From assembly GCF_040712085.1 (NCBI RefSeq), contig NZ_JBFCVK010000001.1, forward strand, positions 124,001 through 188,000: a stretch of 64,000 bases of DNA, read 5' to 3'. The notes beneath the pieces are model-generated. The model did not search any database. It saw only the letters and a program-made list of their open reading frames with translations, and was not told the origin of the DNA. The stretch is from Aquibaculum sediminis (GTDB taxonomy: Bacteria > Pseudomonadota > Alphaproteobacteria > Kiloniellales > DSM-21159). The translations under genes were made by a program, and so were the position numbers. Of the stretch, positions 33,908-43,275 are shown one piece after another (positions within the stretch are counted from its first letter, which is position 1; every line of letters begins with the position of its first letter).

Positions 33908-35395
33908 ATGCACATGCCCGAACCGGATGCCGGCACCATTGGCCGCAAAAGCGAGATCGTCGCCGCGCTTCAGGCTCTGGTGCCCGGCGAGGGTGTCATT
34001 TTCGACGCCGAGGAACTGGCGGCTTACGAAAGCGATGGGCTGACCGCCTATCGCCAGCCGCCCCTGATCGTCGTCCTGCCCGAAACGGTGGAGCAGGTTT
34101 CAGCCGTCCTGCGCTACTGCAATGAGCAGAAGGTCAAGGTGGTGCCGCGCGGTGCCGGTACCTCGCTGTCCGGGGGCTCCTTGCCCCTGGCCGATGGCAT
34201 TATCCTCGGTCTCGGCAAGTTCAACCGCATACTCGACATCGACTACGACAACCGCTGTGCCGTGGTGCAGCCGGGGGTAACCAACCTGGGCATCACCAAG
34301 GCCGTCGAGCATCGCGGCTTCTACTACGCCCCGGACCCCTCCAGCCAGATCGCCTGCTCCATCGGCGGCAACATCGCCGAGAATTCCGGCGGCGTGCACT
34401 GCCTCAAGTACGGACTGACCACCAACAACGTGCTGGGCATCGAACTGGTGCTGATGGACGGCACGGTGATGCGCCTGGGCGGCAAGCACATGGAGTCCGA
34501 AGGTTACGATCTGCTGGGCCTGCTCACCGGCTCCGAAGGCCTGTTGGGCGTCGTCACAGAGGTCACGGTACGCCTGTTGCGCCAGCCCGCCACTGCACGC
34601 GCCCTGCTACTGGGCTTCGAGACCAGCGAGGCAGGCGGCGACTGTGTGGCAGCGGTGATTGCCGCCGGGATCATCCCGGGCGGCATGGAGATGATGGACC
34701 GCCCCGCGATCCACGCCGCCGAAGACTTCGTGCAGGCCGGCTATCCCCGCGACGTGGAAGCGCTGCTGATCGTCGAACTGGATGGTCCCGAGGCCGAGGT
34801 CGACTACCTGATCGCCCGCTGTTCCGAGATCGCCAAGGCGAAGGGCGCCGTCTATGAACGCGTCTCTCAGAACGAAGAGGAGCGCGCCGTCTTCTGGGCC
34901 GGGCGCAAGGCGGCCTTCCCGGCTGTCGGCCGCATCTCTCCCGACTACTACTGCATGGACGGGACCATTCCCCGCCACCGCCTGCCCGAGGTCCTGCGCC
35001 GCATGCGCGAGCTGTCCGAGCATTACGGCCTGCGCGTGGCCAATGTCTTTCATGCCGGGGACGGCAACCTCCACCCCCTCATCCTCTATGATGCCAACGT
35101 GCCGGGCGAACTGGAGCGCTGCGAGGAGTTCGGCGCCGAGATACTCACGCTTTGCGTCGAGGTTGGCGGCGTCTTGACCGGAGAGCATGGGGTGGGCGTG
35201 GAGAAGCGCGATCTCATGCCCACCATGTTCTCCGAGATCGATCTGAAGCAGCAGCAACGCGTCAAGTGCGCCTTCGACCCGGACCATCTGCTCAATCCCG
35301 GCAAGGTCTTTCCGCAACTGCACCGCTGCGCCGAACTGGGGCGCATGCACGTGCACCGCGGCAAGATGCCCTTCCCCGACATCCCCCGGTTCTGA
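33908..35395 (+). CDS. glcD: Glycolate oxidase subunit GlcD (FAD-linked)
   Basis: A protein of 495 residues with an FAD-binding type 4 domain. PRGAGTSLSGGSLPLADGII binds FAD, CSIGGNIAENSGGVHCLKYG follows, and the C-terminal domain has NVFHAGDGNLHPLI and GEHGVGVEKRDLM. It oxidises glycolate (or D-lactate) to the keto acid. The upstream open frame starts earlier, but ATG 33908 has GGGAGA 7 bases before it. It is the first gene of a tight glcDEF unit, with 3-base gaps between genes. Confidence 0.95.
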   Translation: MHMPEPDAGTIGRKSEIVAALQALVPGEGVIFDAEELAAYESDGLTAYRQPPLIVVLPETVEQVSAVLRYCNEQKVKVVPRGAGTSLSGGSLPLADGIILGLGKFNRILDIDYDNRCAVVQPGVTNLGITKAVEHRGFYYAPDPSSQIACSIGGNIAENSGGVHCLKYGLTTNNVLGIELVLMDGTVMRLGGKHMESEGYDLLGLLTGSEGLLGVVTEVTVRLLRQPATARALLLGFETSEAGGDCVAAVIAAGIIPGGMEMMDRPAIHAAEDFVQAGYPRDVEALLIVELDGPEAEVDYLIARCSEIAKAKGAVYERVSQNEEERAVFWAGRKAAFPAVGRISPDYYCMDGTIPRHRLPEVLRRMRELSEHYGLRVANVFHAGDGNLHPLILYDANVPGELERCEEFGAEILTLCVEVGGVLTGEHGVGVEKRDLMPTMFSEIDLKQQQRVKCAFDPDHLLNPGKVFPQLHRCAELGRMHVHRGKMPFPDIPRF

Positions 35396-35398
35396 TCC

Positions 35399-36631
35399 AT
35401 GTCCCTTGTGAGCGAAACCCTCAGGCCCGAAACAGCGGAACAGCTGCAGGACGCACTGGTCTGGGCGCTTGCCGAACAATCGCCTTTGGAGATCCTGGGC
35501 CAGGGGACCAAGCGGGGCTGGGGCCGCCCGGTCGAAAGCCGCCATCGGCTGGACATGAGCGCGCTGAGCGGCATCACGCTCTACGAGCCAGAGGAACTGG
35601 TGCTGTCCGCGCGCGCCGGCACACCGCTGGCCGAGATCCGGGCTGCACTGGCCGAGCGAAACCAGGAACTGGCCTTCGAGCCCGGCGATTGGGCGCCGCT
35701 CTGGGGCGGCGCGGCAGGCGCCGGCACCGTGGGCGGCATGATCGGCTGCAATCTGGCGGGCCCGCGCCGCATCCGGCAGGGCGCTGCGCGAGACCATTTC
35801 CTGGGCTTCACCGCCGTCACCGGTCGGGGCGAGACGGTCAAGTCCGGCGGCCGCGTGGTGAAGAACGTCACGGGCTATGATCTCTCCAAGCTGCTCTGCG
35901 GCTCCTTCGGGACCCTGGCTGCCATGAGCGATGTCACGCTCAAAGTCCTACCGCGAGCGGAGAAGACGCGGACCGTGCTGCTGCTCGGCCTGGACGACCG
36001 GCGTGGAGTGCAGGCGCTCAGTGCGGCGCTGGGATCGCCGCACGAGGTTTCCGGCGCGGCACACCTGCCTGAAGAGGCCGCCGCAGGCTCGGCCGTTTCA
36101 TACGTCAATCAGGCCGGAAGCAGCGTGACCGCGATCCGCGTCGAGGGTCCCGGCCCATCGGTGGACGCTCGTTGTGCTGCCTTGCGGCAGGAACTGGCCG
36201 GTTTCGGCGAAAGCGAAGAACTGCACAGCCACAACTCGCTCCAGTTCTGGCGGGAACTTTCAGACCTCGCCCCACTGGCAGCCCGCTCCGAACTGGCCAT
36301 CTGGCGAGTCTCGGTCAAGCCAACTGATGGCCCCAATGTGGCGGCCGCGGTGCTGGCCAAGCAGAACGCCCTGCACTTCTTCGATTGGGGCGGCGGATTG
36401 GTCTGGTTCGGCATGCCGGCCGAAGGCGATGCCGGAGAGGCAGCTGTACGAGGCGCGCTTGCCGAACGCGGCGGCCACGCCACGCTGCTGCGCGCGCCGG
36501 AACCCTTGCGCGCCACGCTGCCGGTGTTCCAGCCTCAGGCCCCGGCGCTGGCAGCCCTCAGTCGGCGGGTGAAGGAGGCCTTCGATCCAAAGGCCGTGCT
36601 CAACCCGGGCCGGATGTACGCGGAGTTCTAG
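35399..36631 (+). CDS. glcE: Glycolate oxidase subunit GlcE (FAD-binding)
   Basis: A 410-residue shorter relative of GlcD with an FAD-binding domain: LEILGQGTKRGWGRPVES, ELAFEPGDWAPLWGG, then AGTVGGMIGCNLAGPRRI and KNVTGYDLSKLLCGSFGTLA. It ends FDPKAVLNPGRMYAEF, a common C-terminus of this oxidase family. It forms the membrane-associated complex with GlcD and GlcF. Start ATG 35399 follows the glcD stop by 3 bases. Confidence 0.95.
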   Translation: MSLVSETLRPETAEQLQDALVWALAEQSPLEILGQGTKRGWGRPVESRHRLDMSALSGITLYEPEELVLSARAGTPLAEIRAALAERNQELAFEPGDWAPLWGGAAGAGTVGGMIGCNLAGPRRIRQGAARDHFLGFTAVTGRGETVKSGGRVVKNVTGYDLSKLLCGSFGTLAAMSDVTLKVLPRAEKTRTVLLLGLDDRRGVQALSAALGSPHEVSGAAHLPEEAAAGSAVSYVNQAGSSVTAIRVEGPGPSVDARCAALRQELAGFGESEELHSHNSLQFWRELSDLAPLAARSELAIWRVSVKPTDGPNVAAAVLAKQNALHFFDWGGGLVWFGMPAEGDAGEAAVRGALAERGGHATLLRAPEPLRATLPVFQPQAPALAALSRRVKEAFDPKAVLNPGRMYAEF

Positions 36632-36634
36632 GCC

Positions 36635-37972
36635 ATGCAGACCAATTTCACCCTGGCCCAGCTCGCCGACCCGGACGTTGCCGAGTCCGAGAAGATTCTG
36701 CGCACCTGCGTACACTGCGGTTTCTGCACCGCCACCTGCCCCACCTATGTCCTGCTGGGCGACGAGCTCGATAGCCCGCGTGGGCGCATCTACCTGATCA
36801 AGGAGATGCTGGAGCAGGATCGGCCGGCCACGGCACAGACCGTCAAGCACATCGACCGTTGCCTTTCCTGTCTCTCTTGCATGACCACCTGCCCTTCCGG
36901 CGTGCACTACATGCATCTTGTGGATCATGCGCGTACCCGCATCGAAGAGACTTACGTGCGGCCCTGGCCCGAGCGCCTGCTGCGCGGCCTCCTGGCCGAG
37001 GTGCTGCCCCATCCCGGACGTTTTCGCCTGGCCCTGCTTGGCGCGCAGATCGGGCGCCCCTTCGCTGCCCTCCTGCCCGGGCAGCTGCGCACACTGCTGG
37101 ACATGGCGCCCAAGCACCTGCCCTCGCCATCGCCCGTCGACAAGCCCCAGACCTTTGCGGCGCAGGGGCCGCGCCGAGCGCGGGTGGCTCTGCTCAACGG
37201 CTGCGCGCAGCAGGTGCTGTCTCCGGAAATCAACGAAGCCACCATCCGCCTGCTCACTCGCCATGGCGTGGAGGTGGTGGTCAGCGAGGGAGCGGGCTGT
37301 TGCGGCGCGCTGGTCCACCACATGGGCAAGGAGGAGCCCGCGCACGCCGCGGCCAAGGCCAACATCGCCGCCTGGGACCGCACGCGCCGTGACGGTGGGC
37401 TGGATGCGGTGATCATCAACGCGTCCGGCTGCGGCACGACCGTGAAGGACTACGGCTTCATGCTGCGCGAGGATTCGGACTGGGCAGACAAGGCGGCCGA
37501 AATTTCCGCGATGACCAAGGATATCAGCGAGTTCATGGTCGAACTCGGCCTGAGGGAGCCGACGCGCCCCACGGGACAGATCATCGCCTATCATTCGGCC
37601 TGTTCGCTGCAGCATGGACAGAAGGTGCGAAGCCAGCCCAAGGCCTTGCTGCAGGCAGCCGGCTTCGTCGTGCGAGAGCCCTTCAATGCCCACCTCTGCT
37701 GCGGTTCGGCGGGCACCTATAACTTGCTGCAGCCGGAACTGGCGGGGCAGCTGCGTGAGCGCAAGCTGGAGACCCTGATGGATACAGGGGCGGTGGCAGT
37801 TGCGAGCGGAAACATCGGCTGCCTGACGCAGCTTGCGGACGACGCGGGTCTGCCGACGGTCCACACCGTATCGCTGCTTGATTGGGCTACAGGCGGGCCT
37901 TTGCCCCAAGCCTTGCAGGAACACCCGGCCTTCACCGAGGGCGCGCCGGCCATCCAGGCTGCGGCGGAATAA
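36635..37972 (+). CDS. glcF: Glycolate oxidase iron-sulfur subunit GlcF
   Basis: A 445-residue protein with two N-terminal 4Fe-4S motifs, CVHCGFCTATCPTY and CLSCLSCMTTCPSG. In the C-terminal half are two CCG-type domains: SEGAGCCGALVHHMGK and FNAHLCCGSAGTYNLL. It passes electrons from the flavin subunits to the membrane quinone pool. It completes glcDEF; no regulator gene (glcC-like) is adjacent. Confidence 0.96.
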   Translation: MQTNFTLAQLADPDVAESEKILRTCVHCGFCTATCPTYVLLGDELDSPRGRIYLIKEMLEQDRPATAQTVKHIDRCLSCLSCMTTCPSGVHYMHLVDHARTRIEETYVRPWPERLLRGLLAEVLPHPGRFRLALLGAQIGRPFAALLPGQLRTLLDMAPKHLPSPSPVDKPQTFAAQGPRRARVALLNGCAQQVLSPEINEATIRLLTRHGVEVVVSEGAGCCGALVHHMGKEEPAHAAAKANIAAWDRTRRDGGLDAVIINASGCGTTVKDYGFMLREDSDWADKAAEISAMTKDISEFMVELGLREPTRPTGQIIAYHSACSLQHGQKVRSQPKALLQAAGFVVREPFNAHLCCGSAGTYNLLQPELAGQLRERKLETLMDTGAVAVASGNIGCLTQLADDAGLPTVHTVSLLDWATGGPLPQALQEHPAFTEGAPAIQAAAE

Positions 37973-37981
37973 CGCCCGTCG

Positions 37982-38554
37982 CTATTCCTCCGGCTGCTCC
38001 AAGCGGTGGCGCATCAGGAAGGGCACCTGGGACAGCACGAAAGCGAAAGTGATCACCATCTGGCCGATGGTGTCGAAGGCCACCCAGAAATCAGTGGACT
38101 GCGTGCGCCAGACCACCTCGTTGGCCGCCGCCATCACCAGGAAGAAGATGGCGAAGCGGTGCGTCAGTCCGGCCCAGGCACTGTGCCGCAGTGGGAAGGC
38201 CTTGCCGAGAATGAGCCGCAGCACCGGCCGCTGCATCCAGAGCGATATCCACAGCGCCGCGGCGAAGAGCACCTGCATCACCGTCGGCTTGATCTTGATG
38301 AAGAGGTCGTCCTGGAAGACCAGGGTCAGCACCCCGAACACGCTGACCACCGCTGCCGCGATCAGGGCCAGGACCGGCAGCTTGCGCGCGACGGCGAGTG
38401 ACAGCGCCGTGGCGGCGAGGGTCGCCACTACGAGCACGGCCGTTGCCGTCAGGATGTCGCTCAGCAGGTAGGCAGCGAGAAAGAGGCCAAGGGGAACGTA
38501 GTCGCAGACCGGCTGCAGCCAGGGTGGCGCGCGTCGGACGTCTTCGCCGCTCAT
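37982..38554 (-). CDS. yciB: YciB/IspZ family inner membrane protein (septation protein A homologue)
   Basis: A 190-residue membrane protein with about five hydrophobic helices. Family marks are CDYVPLGLFLAAYLLSDILT, VFQDDLFIKIKPTVMQVLFA and AWAGLTHRFAIFFLVMAAAN followed by FWVAFDTIGQMVITF. YciB proteins are implicated in envelope integrity and septation. It overlaps the ketopantoate reductase gene upstream by 4 bases and converges with glcF. Confidence 0.9.
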   Translation of the reverse strand: MSGEDVRRAPPWLQPVCDYVPLGLFLAAYLLSDILTATAVLVVATLAATALSLAVARKLPVLALIAAAVVSVFGVLTLVFQDDLFIKIKPTVMQVLFAAALWISLWMQRPVLRLILGKAFPLRHSAWAGLTHRFAIFFLVMAAANEVVWRTQSTDFWVAFDTIGQMVITFAFVLSQVPFLMRHRLEQPEE

Positions 38555-39474
38555 GCCGTGCCGTCGGCGTAGCGCTGCAGCTCGGCGGTTACAGAACTGC
38601 TCGCAGGCGTCTCGACGCCGAGTTCAGCGCCAAGTCGCGCGACGGCTCCGGTCAACCAGTGAAGCTCCAGTGGCCGACCGGCCTCCAGATCGTGCAGCAT
38701 TGAGGCCTTCATGCCATCGGGTAGGCCTCGGGTGAAGGTCAGGACCTGATCAGCGGCGTCCTCCGGCAGGTTCACCTTCCGGGCACGTGCAACTGCGACT
38801 GCCTCGCGCACCAGATTTCCGTAGAAGGCCCAGGCGTTGGGTTTCTCCCTCAACGGCCCGATCGCCTGCCGCCACGAGGCCGTTAAACCTGCGAAGGGCG
38901 CGAGGAAGACAAACTTGCGCCAGATCGCGGCCTCGATATCCGCAGCAACTTCTGCCTCGATTCCGGCCCGTCGGCAGGCTGCCATCAAGCTGTCGAGGAC
39001 GGGATGGCTGCCGCCACCGGGCAGCCCGACCACCAGCCGTGCCATCTCCCCAGTATGGCGCACCACTCCCGGCCGCTCCAGCGCTGCCGCGATATAGGCG
39101 ACTGCCCCCAGCACCCGCTTCGCCCCCAGCCGGTTTTTCAAACGATCTTCGGATTCGACACCATTCTGCATGGCCGCAACCAGACCCTCGGACGCCAGAT
39201 GCTCCTCAGCGATGTCGATGCCGCCTTCGAGGTCGCGAAGCTTCGTGCAGATCAGGACCAGATCGAAAGGCGCATCACTCTCCCTGTCGAGCAGACGCGG
39301 CTCTTGCAGGTGAAGGTCGCCAAGTGGCGAATGCACCCGCAGTCCAGACTCCCGCAGAACCGCCTCGGTCCCTGAACGCACCGCGAAAGTCACGTCCGCA
39401 CCACCTGCTACCAAGCGTGCCCCGAAATAACCGCCGACAGCGCCCGCTCCCACCACCAGTATTCGCATCGTCAA
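38551..39474 (-). CDS. 2-dehydropantoate 2-reductase family protein
   Basis: A 307-residue NADPH-dependent enzyme of the ApbA/PanE family. ILVVGAGAVGGYFGARLVAG is the dinucleotide-binding N-terminus. LVAAMQNGVESEDRL has the conserved asparagine, and the C-terminal helical domain has AAIWRKFVFLAPFAGLTASW with the catalytic-lysine position, then GMKASMLHDLEAGRPLEL. It reduces ketopantoate in coenzyme A synthesis, though this large family includes paralogues with other substrates. It sits 5 bases after the aminotransferase gene on the same strand. Confidence 0.88.
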   Translation of the reverse strand: MTMRILVVGAGAVGGYFGARLVAGGADVTFAVRSGTEAVLRESGLRVHSPLGDLHLQEPRLLDRESDAPFDLVLICTKLRDLEGGIDIAEEHLASEGLVAAMQNGVESEDRLKNRLGAKRVLGAVAYIAAALERPGVVRHTGEMARLVVGLPGGGSHPVLDSLMAACRRAGIEAEVAADIEAAIWRKFVFLAPFAGLTASWRQAIGPLREKPNAWAFYGNLVREAVAVARARKVNLPEDAADQVLTFTRGLPDGMKASMLHDLEAGRPLELHWLTGAVARLGAELGVETPASSSVTAELQRYADGTA

Positions 39475-39479
39475 GGGCC

Positions 39480-40682
39480 TCAGCTCAACGCCTCACAGGC
39501 ACGGCGGATGCGCGTGCAGGCTTCTTCCAAGGCTTCCGTGGCGGTAGCGTAGGAGATGCGGAAATAGGGAGCCAGGCCAAAGGCGGAGCCCTGAACCACG
39601 GCCACACCCTCGGCTTCCAGCAGGTAGGTGACGAAGTCCTCATCGGTTTCGATCACCTTGCCATCGGGCGTGCGCTTGCCGATCACCCCGGCACAGGAGG
39701 GATAGACGTAGAAGGCGCCTTCCGGCTTGTGGCAGGAGAGGCCCGGACAGGCATTCAACGCCTCCACCACCAGGTCGCGGCGGGCCTTGAAGGCCTTGTT
39801 GTGTTCGGCAATGAAGTCCTGCGGCCCCTCGAGCGCCGCAACTGCTGCAGCCTGGCTCACCGAGGAGGGATTGGAGGTCGACTGCGACTGGACCTTGGCC
39901 ATGGCCTTGATCAACTCGGCCGGTCCGCCGGCAAAACCAATCCGCCAGCCGGTCATGCAGTAGGCCTTGGACACGCCATTGACCGTCAGTGTCCGCTCCA
40001 AGAGCTCCGGCTCCACCTCAGCCGGCGTGCAGAAGGTGAAGTCGTCGTAGACAAGCTTCTCGTACATGTCGTCGGTCATGACCCAGACATGCGGATGGCG
40101 CTTGAGCACGTCGGTCAGCGCCTTCATGTCCTCGCGGGTGTAGCCTGCGCCCGTGGGGTTCGACGGGCTGTTGAGGATCACCCACTTCGTGCGCGGCGTG
40201 ATCGCCTGCTCCAGGTCTTCGGCGCGGAGCTTGAAGCCATTGTTCTGCGGGCAGGGCACGATCACCGGCTCGCCTTCGGCCAGCAGCACCATGTCGGGGT
40301 AGCTCACCCAGTAGGGCGCTGGGATGATGACCTCGTCGCCCGGATTCAGCGTGGCCATCAGCGCGTTGTAGAGCACCTGCTTGCCGCCGGTGCCCACGGT
40401 GATCTGTGCCGGGGAGTAGTCCAGGCCGCTGTCCCGCTTGAACTTGGCCGCGATCGCCTGCTTGAGCGCGGGGGTCCCGTCAACGGCAGTATACTTCGTA
40501 TCGCCGGACTGGATGGCCTCGATGGCCGCCTGCTTGATGTGGTCCGGGGTGTCGAAGTCCGGCTCGCCGGCACCCAGCCCGATAACGTCCCGCCCTGCGG
40601 CCTTAAGCTCACGCGCCTTGGCGGTGACGGCAATGGTGGGCGATGGCTTGATGCGCGAAAGGCGTGATGCCAGCACGGACAT
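39480..40682 (-). CDS. PLP-dependent aspartate/prephenate-type aminotransferase
   Basis: A 400-residue fold-type I, class I aminotransferase. GLGAGEPDFDTPDHIKQAAI is at the N-terminus, VILNSPSNPTGAGYT contains the conserved Asn, and VNGVSKAYCMTGWRIGFAGG contains the PLP lysine, Lys239. FRISYATATEALEEAC near the end has the substrate-carboxylate-binding arginine. Length and motifs match the 1-beta aspartate aminotransferase subgroup of alphaproteobacteria, some of which also act on prephenate. Confidence 0.92.
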   Translation of the reverse strand: MSVLASRLSRIKPSPTIAVTAKARELKAAGRDVIGLGAGEPDFDTPDHIKQAAIEAIQSGDTKYTAVDGTPALKQAIAAKFKRDSGLDYSPAQITVGTGGKQVLYNALMATLNPGDEVIIPAPYWVSYPDMVLLAEGEPVIVPCPQNNGFKLRAEDLEQAITPRTKWVILNSPSNPTGAGYTREDMKALTDVLKRHPHVWVMTDDMYEKLVYDDFTFCTPAEVEPELLERTLTVNGVSKAYCMTGWRIGFAGGPAELIKAMAKVQSQSTSNPSSVSQAAAVAALEGPQDFIAEHNKAFKARRDLVVEALNACPGLSCHKPEGAFYVYPSCAGVIGKRTPDGKVIETDEDFVTYLLEAEGVAVVQGSAFGLAPYFRISYATATEALEEACTRIRRACEALS

Positions 40683-40774
40683 GATGGTTCCCCGAGAAGG
40701 TCGAATGAATGCTTAGAGGCTTCTGTTGAAGGCCGGCGGGAAGCCTAGCCCGCCAACCGGCCCCCTTCAACGGT

Positions 40775-40810
40775 AAGAGGGCTGCCCGCATGCGCAAACA
40801 GCCCTCTTTT
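40775..40810 (-). terminator. Intrinsic terminator after the MscS gene
   Basis: AAGAGGGCTG (40775-40784) pairs with CAGCCCTCTT (40799-40808) around a 14-base loop. The hairpin lies just past the stop of the channel gene on the minus strand. A T run exists on the plus-strand side (CTCTTTT), so it may also work in the other direction. Confidence 0.7.
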
Positions 40811-40815
40811 GCTCG

Positions 40816-43125
40816 TCAGGCCGGACGCCCCGGCGGTTCCTCCGGCTCAGGCGCATCAGGAACTTCGCTGGGAATCTCCTGTTGTCCCTCGACCACCGGA
40901 TGCTCGGGCGGCGGTGGCGCCGCCTTGCGCGGCCGCAACTGGGCACGGGCGATACGCATGGGCGGGGCTTCCCCCTCGCGATCCTCGCCAAAGTAGAGTG
41001 TGTGATGCGGGAAGGGAATCTCGATACCGTACTTGTCGAAGGCCATCTTGATGCGCCGGTTGTACTCGCGGCGCACCGCCCACTGCATCAGCGGTACGGT
41101 CTTGAAGCGCGCGCGCACCACAACGGCGGAGTCTTCGAAGCGATCCAAGCCGAGGATCTCGAACTCCCCGGTGATATTCGGCCCATAGACCTCATCCGCG
41201 ATGAGTTCGTCCGCCACTTCGCGCATCACTGCGATGACCTGATCCACGTCCTCACGATAGGCCACCTGCATCTCGATGAGAGAGTAGGAGTAATCCTTCG
41301 AGTAGTTCTGGATTGTGTCGACCACGCTGAACGGCAGCGTATGCACATTGCCCTCCAGGTCGCGCAGGAAAATGGACCGGATGGTCAGGCGTTCGACAGT
41401 GCCTGAATGTCCGGCAATGAGCACAACATCGCCAACCGAAAGCGCGTCCTCAATCAGGATGAAGACTCCGGTTATGATGTCCTTGACCAGGGTTTGCGCT
41501 CCAAAACCGATGGCCAGCCCAACCACGCCGGCACCGGCCAGCAAGGGCGCGATATTGACGCCGATCTCCGAGAGCACGATCAGACCGACGAGCACCACCA
41601 GAAGAATCCGCAGTGCATTCTGAGCCAGAGGCAGAAGCGTCCTGATACGCTGGCTGCCGACACCATCGGCGGCCCGGCGCTGGATGGTCGACTCTACATA
41701 GGCCGCGAACACTTCCCAGCAAATCAACGCGCCCAGGAGCACGAATCCGATCAGGAAGACAGTGGACAGCAGCCCACGCCCTTCCGGTCCGGCCAGCCAC
41801 GCGATGGGATGTAGCCCCCAGACTTCCAGCAACGCCAATGCGGCGAAGACCCCAAGCGCTGTGTTGAGGATTCGATGAAAGGCAGGCAGGTATCGATTGG
41901 TCCGGGTTTCCAGCAGAGGGTAGCGTTGCTGCAAGTCGATATTGAGGCGGAAAAGCCGCTCGACCAACTGGCCGATTACGTGTGCCAGCAATCGCCAGAC
42001 CAGCACCACGACCAGCGAGAGCACCGTGGCACGCAGCAGGAACTCGAAGCCGCCTTGGACGTCCAGCATCCAGACAATATAGCAGCCGAGAATGTAGGCG
42101 ATCGCGAGTACGTGCCACACCTCCGCCAGGCGCAGGCGCAGATTGACGAGCGTCGAGCCGCCCGTCTGTGACCCGCGAAGGGCCTTCGACACCGTTTGCC
42201 GCTGCTGGAGTACCAGGACCACCAGCATGGCCGTCAGCACGAGACCCAGTAGCGCCAGCAGCACGGTGTAGGCCGAATAGGCAAGGCCCAGCAACAAGGC
42301 GGCGTCGAGGAGGAAATAGCCGTAGACACCGATCACGGTAAAGCGGCGCAGCCAGACCTGGAAGTACGACGCGGTTTCGTCGTTCATGGGCAGGAAGCGC
42401 AGGCCCGGGTAGCCAGGCACCAGGAGCATCCCCCCGATCACGCCAATGATTCGAGAGAGGAGATTCGCATTGATCAGGGCTATTGCGACCAGACTGGTGG
42501 TGGGCCGGGGTTCCACCAAGGGCAGGATGCTATAGGCCACGAGCGCGAATGCGACGATCGGCAGCGCGTCAAGCAGGGTGCGCAGCAGCAGATACGCCAG
42601 ACGCAGGACAATGGTGTCGCTGCGCCGGTCACTCAGATTGCGCCGTGGCCGCGCCAGGAGCCGTTTGAGCAGGAACTCGGCAACAAAGCCCCCCAGCAAC
42701 ACCAGGATGACCTTGCCGACCACCTCCATCGTAGTTGTTCGGGTGACTGGATCCTGAAGGCTTTCGATGCCGCGCCAAAGCGCGAGAGGCAGTTCGCTCA
42801 ATTCGACCGCCGCATCGGTCAGCTCATCGGAAAGATCCCCGACGGCTTCGGAAACCTGACCCATGACGCGTGTGCCAAGGCCATCTGTTTCTTCTGAAGC
42901 TTGCGCACGCTCGGCTTCCACCAGTGTTCGCAGATTGTCGATGAAGCGCTGCCGCTCGCCCTCGTCCTCCAGCGTCTGCAGGAGGTTATCCAACTCCGTT
43001 TGTGCTGGCAGTGATTCTGAGTTTGTCCCTGTTTCCTGGGCTGCGAGGGGCGCAGAAAGGAGCCCGAGGAAGATCAAGGGGAGGGCGAAAAGCAGCGGCC
43101 GCAGACCGCGCACAGCTTTTGACAT
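40816..43125 (-). CDS. Large mechanosensitive ion channel (MscS family)
   Basis: About 770 residues from the Met giving a clean signal peptide (MSKAVRGLRPLLFALPLIFL, cleavage near APLAAQ); the open frame extends to 43167. A periplasmic region predicted to be helical (TELDNLLQTLEDEGERQRFI) is followed by many transmembrane helices. The MscS core reads PLLAGAGVVGLAIGFGAQTL (pore helix), then DALSVGDVVLIAGHSGTVER and the HTLPFSVVDTIQNYS beta domain. The C-terminus is proline-rich. It should relieve osmotic downshock; size and domain layout resemble YbdG/MscM-like large channels rather than the minimal MscS. Confidence 0.92.
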   Translation of the reverse strand: MSKAVRGLRPLLFALPLIFLGLLSAPLAAQETGTNSESLPAQTELDNLLQTLEDEGERQRFIDNLRTLVEAERAQASEETDGLGTRVMGQVSEAVGDLSDELTDAAVELSELPLALWRGIESLQDPVTRTTTMEVVGKVILVLLGGFVAEFLLKRLLARPRRNLSDRRSDTIVLRLAYLLLRTLLDALPIVAFALVAYSILPLVEPRPTTSLVAIALINANLLSRIIGVIGGMLLVPGYPGLRFLPMNDETASYFQVWLRRFTVIGVYGYFLLDAALLLGLAYSAYTVLLALLGLVLTAMLVVLVLQQRQTVSKALRGSQTGGSTLVNLRLRLAEVWHVLAIAYILGCYIVWMLDVQGGFEFLLRATVLSLVVVLVWRLLAHVIGQLVERLFRLNIDLQQRYPLLETRTNRYLPAFHRILNTALGVFAALALLEVWGLHPIAWLAGPEGRGLLSTVFLIGFVLLGALICWEVFAAYVESTIQRRAADGVGSQRIRTLLPLAQNALRILLVVLVGLIVLSEIGVNIAPLLAGAGVVGLAIGFGAQTLVKDIITGVFILIEDALSVGDVVLIAGHSGTVERLTIRSIFLRDLEGNVHTLPFSVVDTIQNYSKDYSYSLIEMQVAYREDVDQVIAVMREVADELIADEVYGPNITGEFEILGLDRFEDSAVVVRARFKTVPLMQWAVRREYNRRIKMAFDKYGIEIPFPHHTLYFGEDREGEAPPMRIARAQLRPRKAAPPPPEHPVVEGQQEIPSEVPDAPEPEEPPGRPA

Positions 43126-43275
43126 GATCATGCGAGGATTGTTTACCAATCGCCGCAGATAGGTCAACGTCGCGCCGGCTCCACACCTTTGCGCCCTCGC
43201 CTCTCACGCGGCCGACGCGCATTGGGGCAATGGCACGGCCGGGAAATCAAAGGACGGGAAGCGAAGGGTGCAAGC

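Noticed and set aside
36260..37924. 554-residue open frame on the minus strand opposite glcE and glcF
   Set aside because: It is the high-GC shadow of two well-supported genes with clear motifs on the plus strand.
38787..40667. 626-residue open frame on the plus strand
   Set aside because: It spans parts of two minus-strand genes (ketopantoate reductase and aminotransferase), has low-complexity Arg/Pro content and no recognisable domain.
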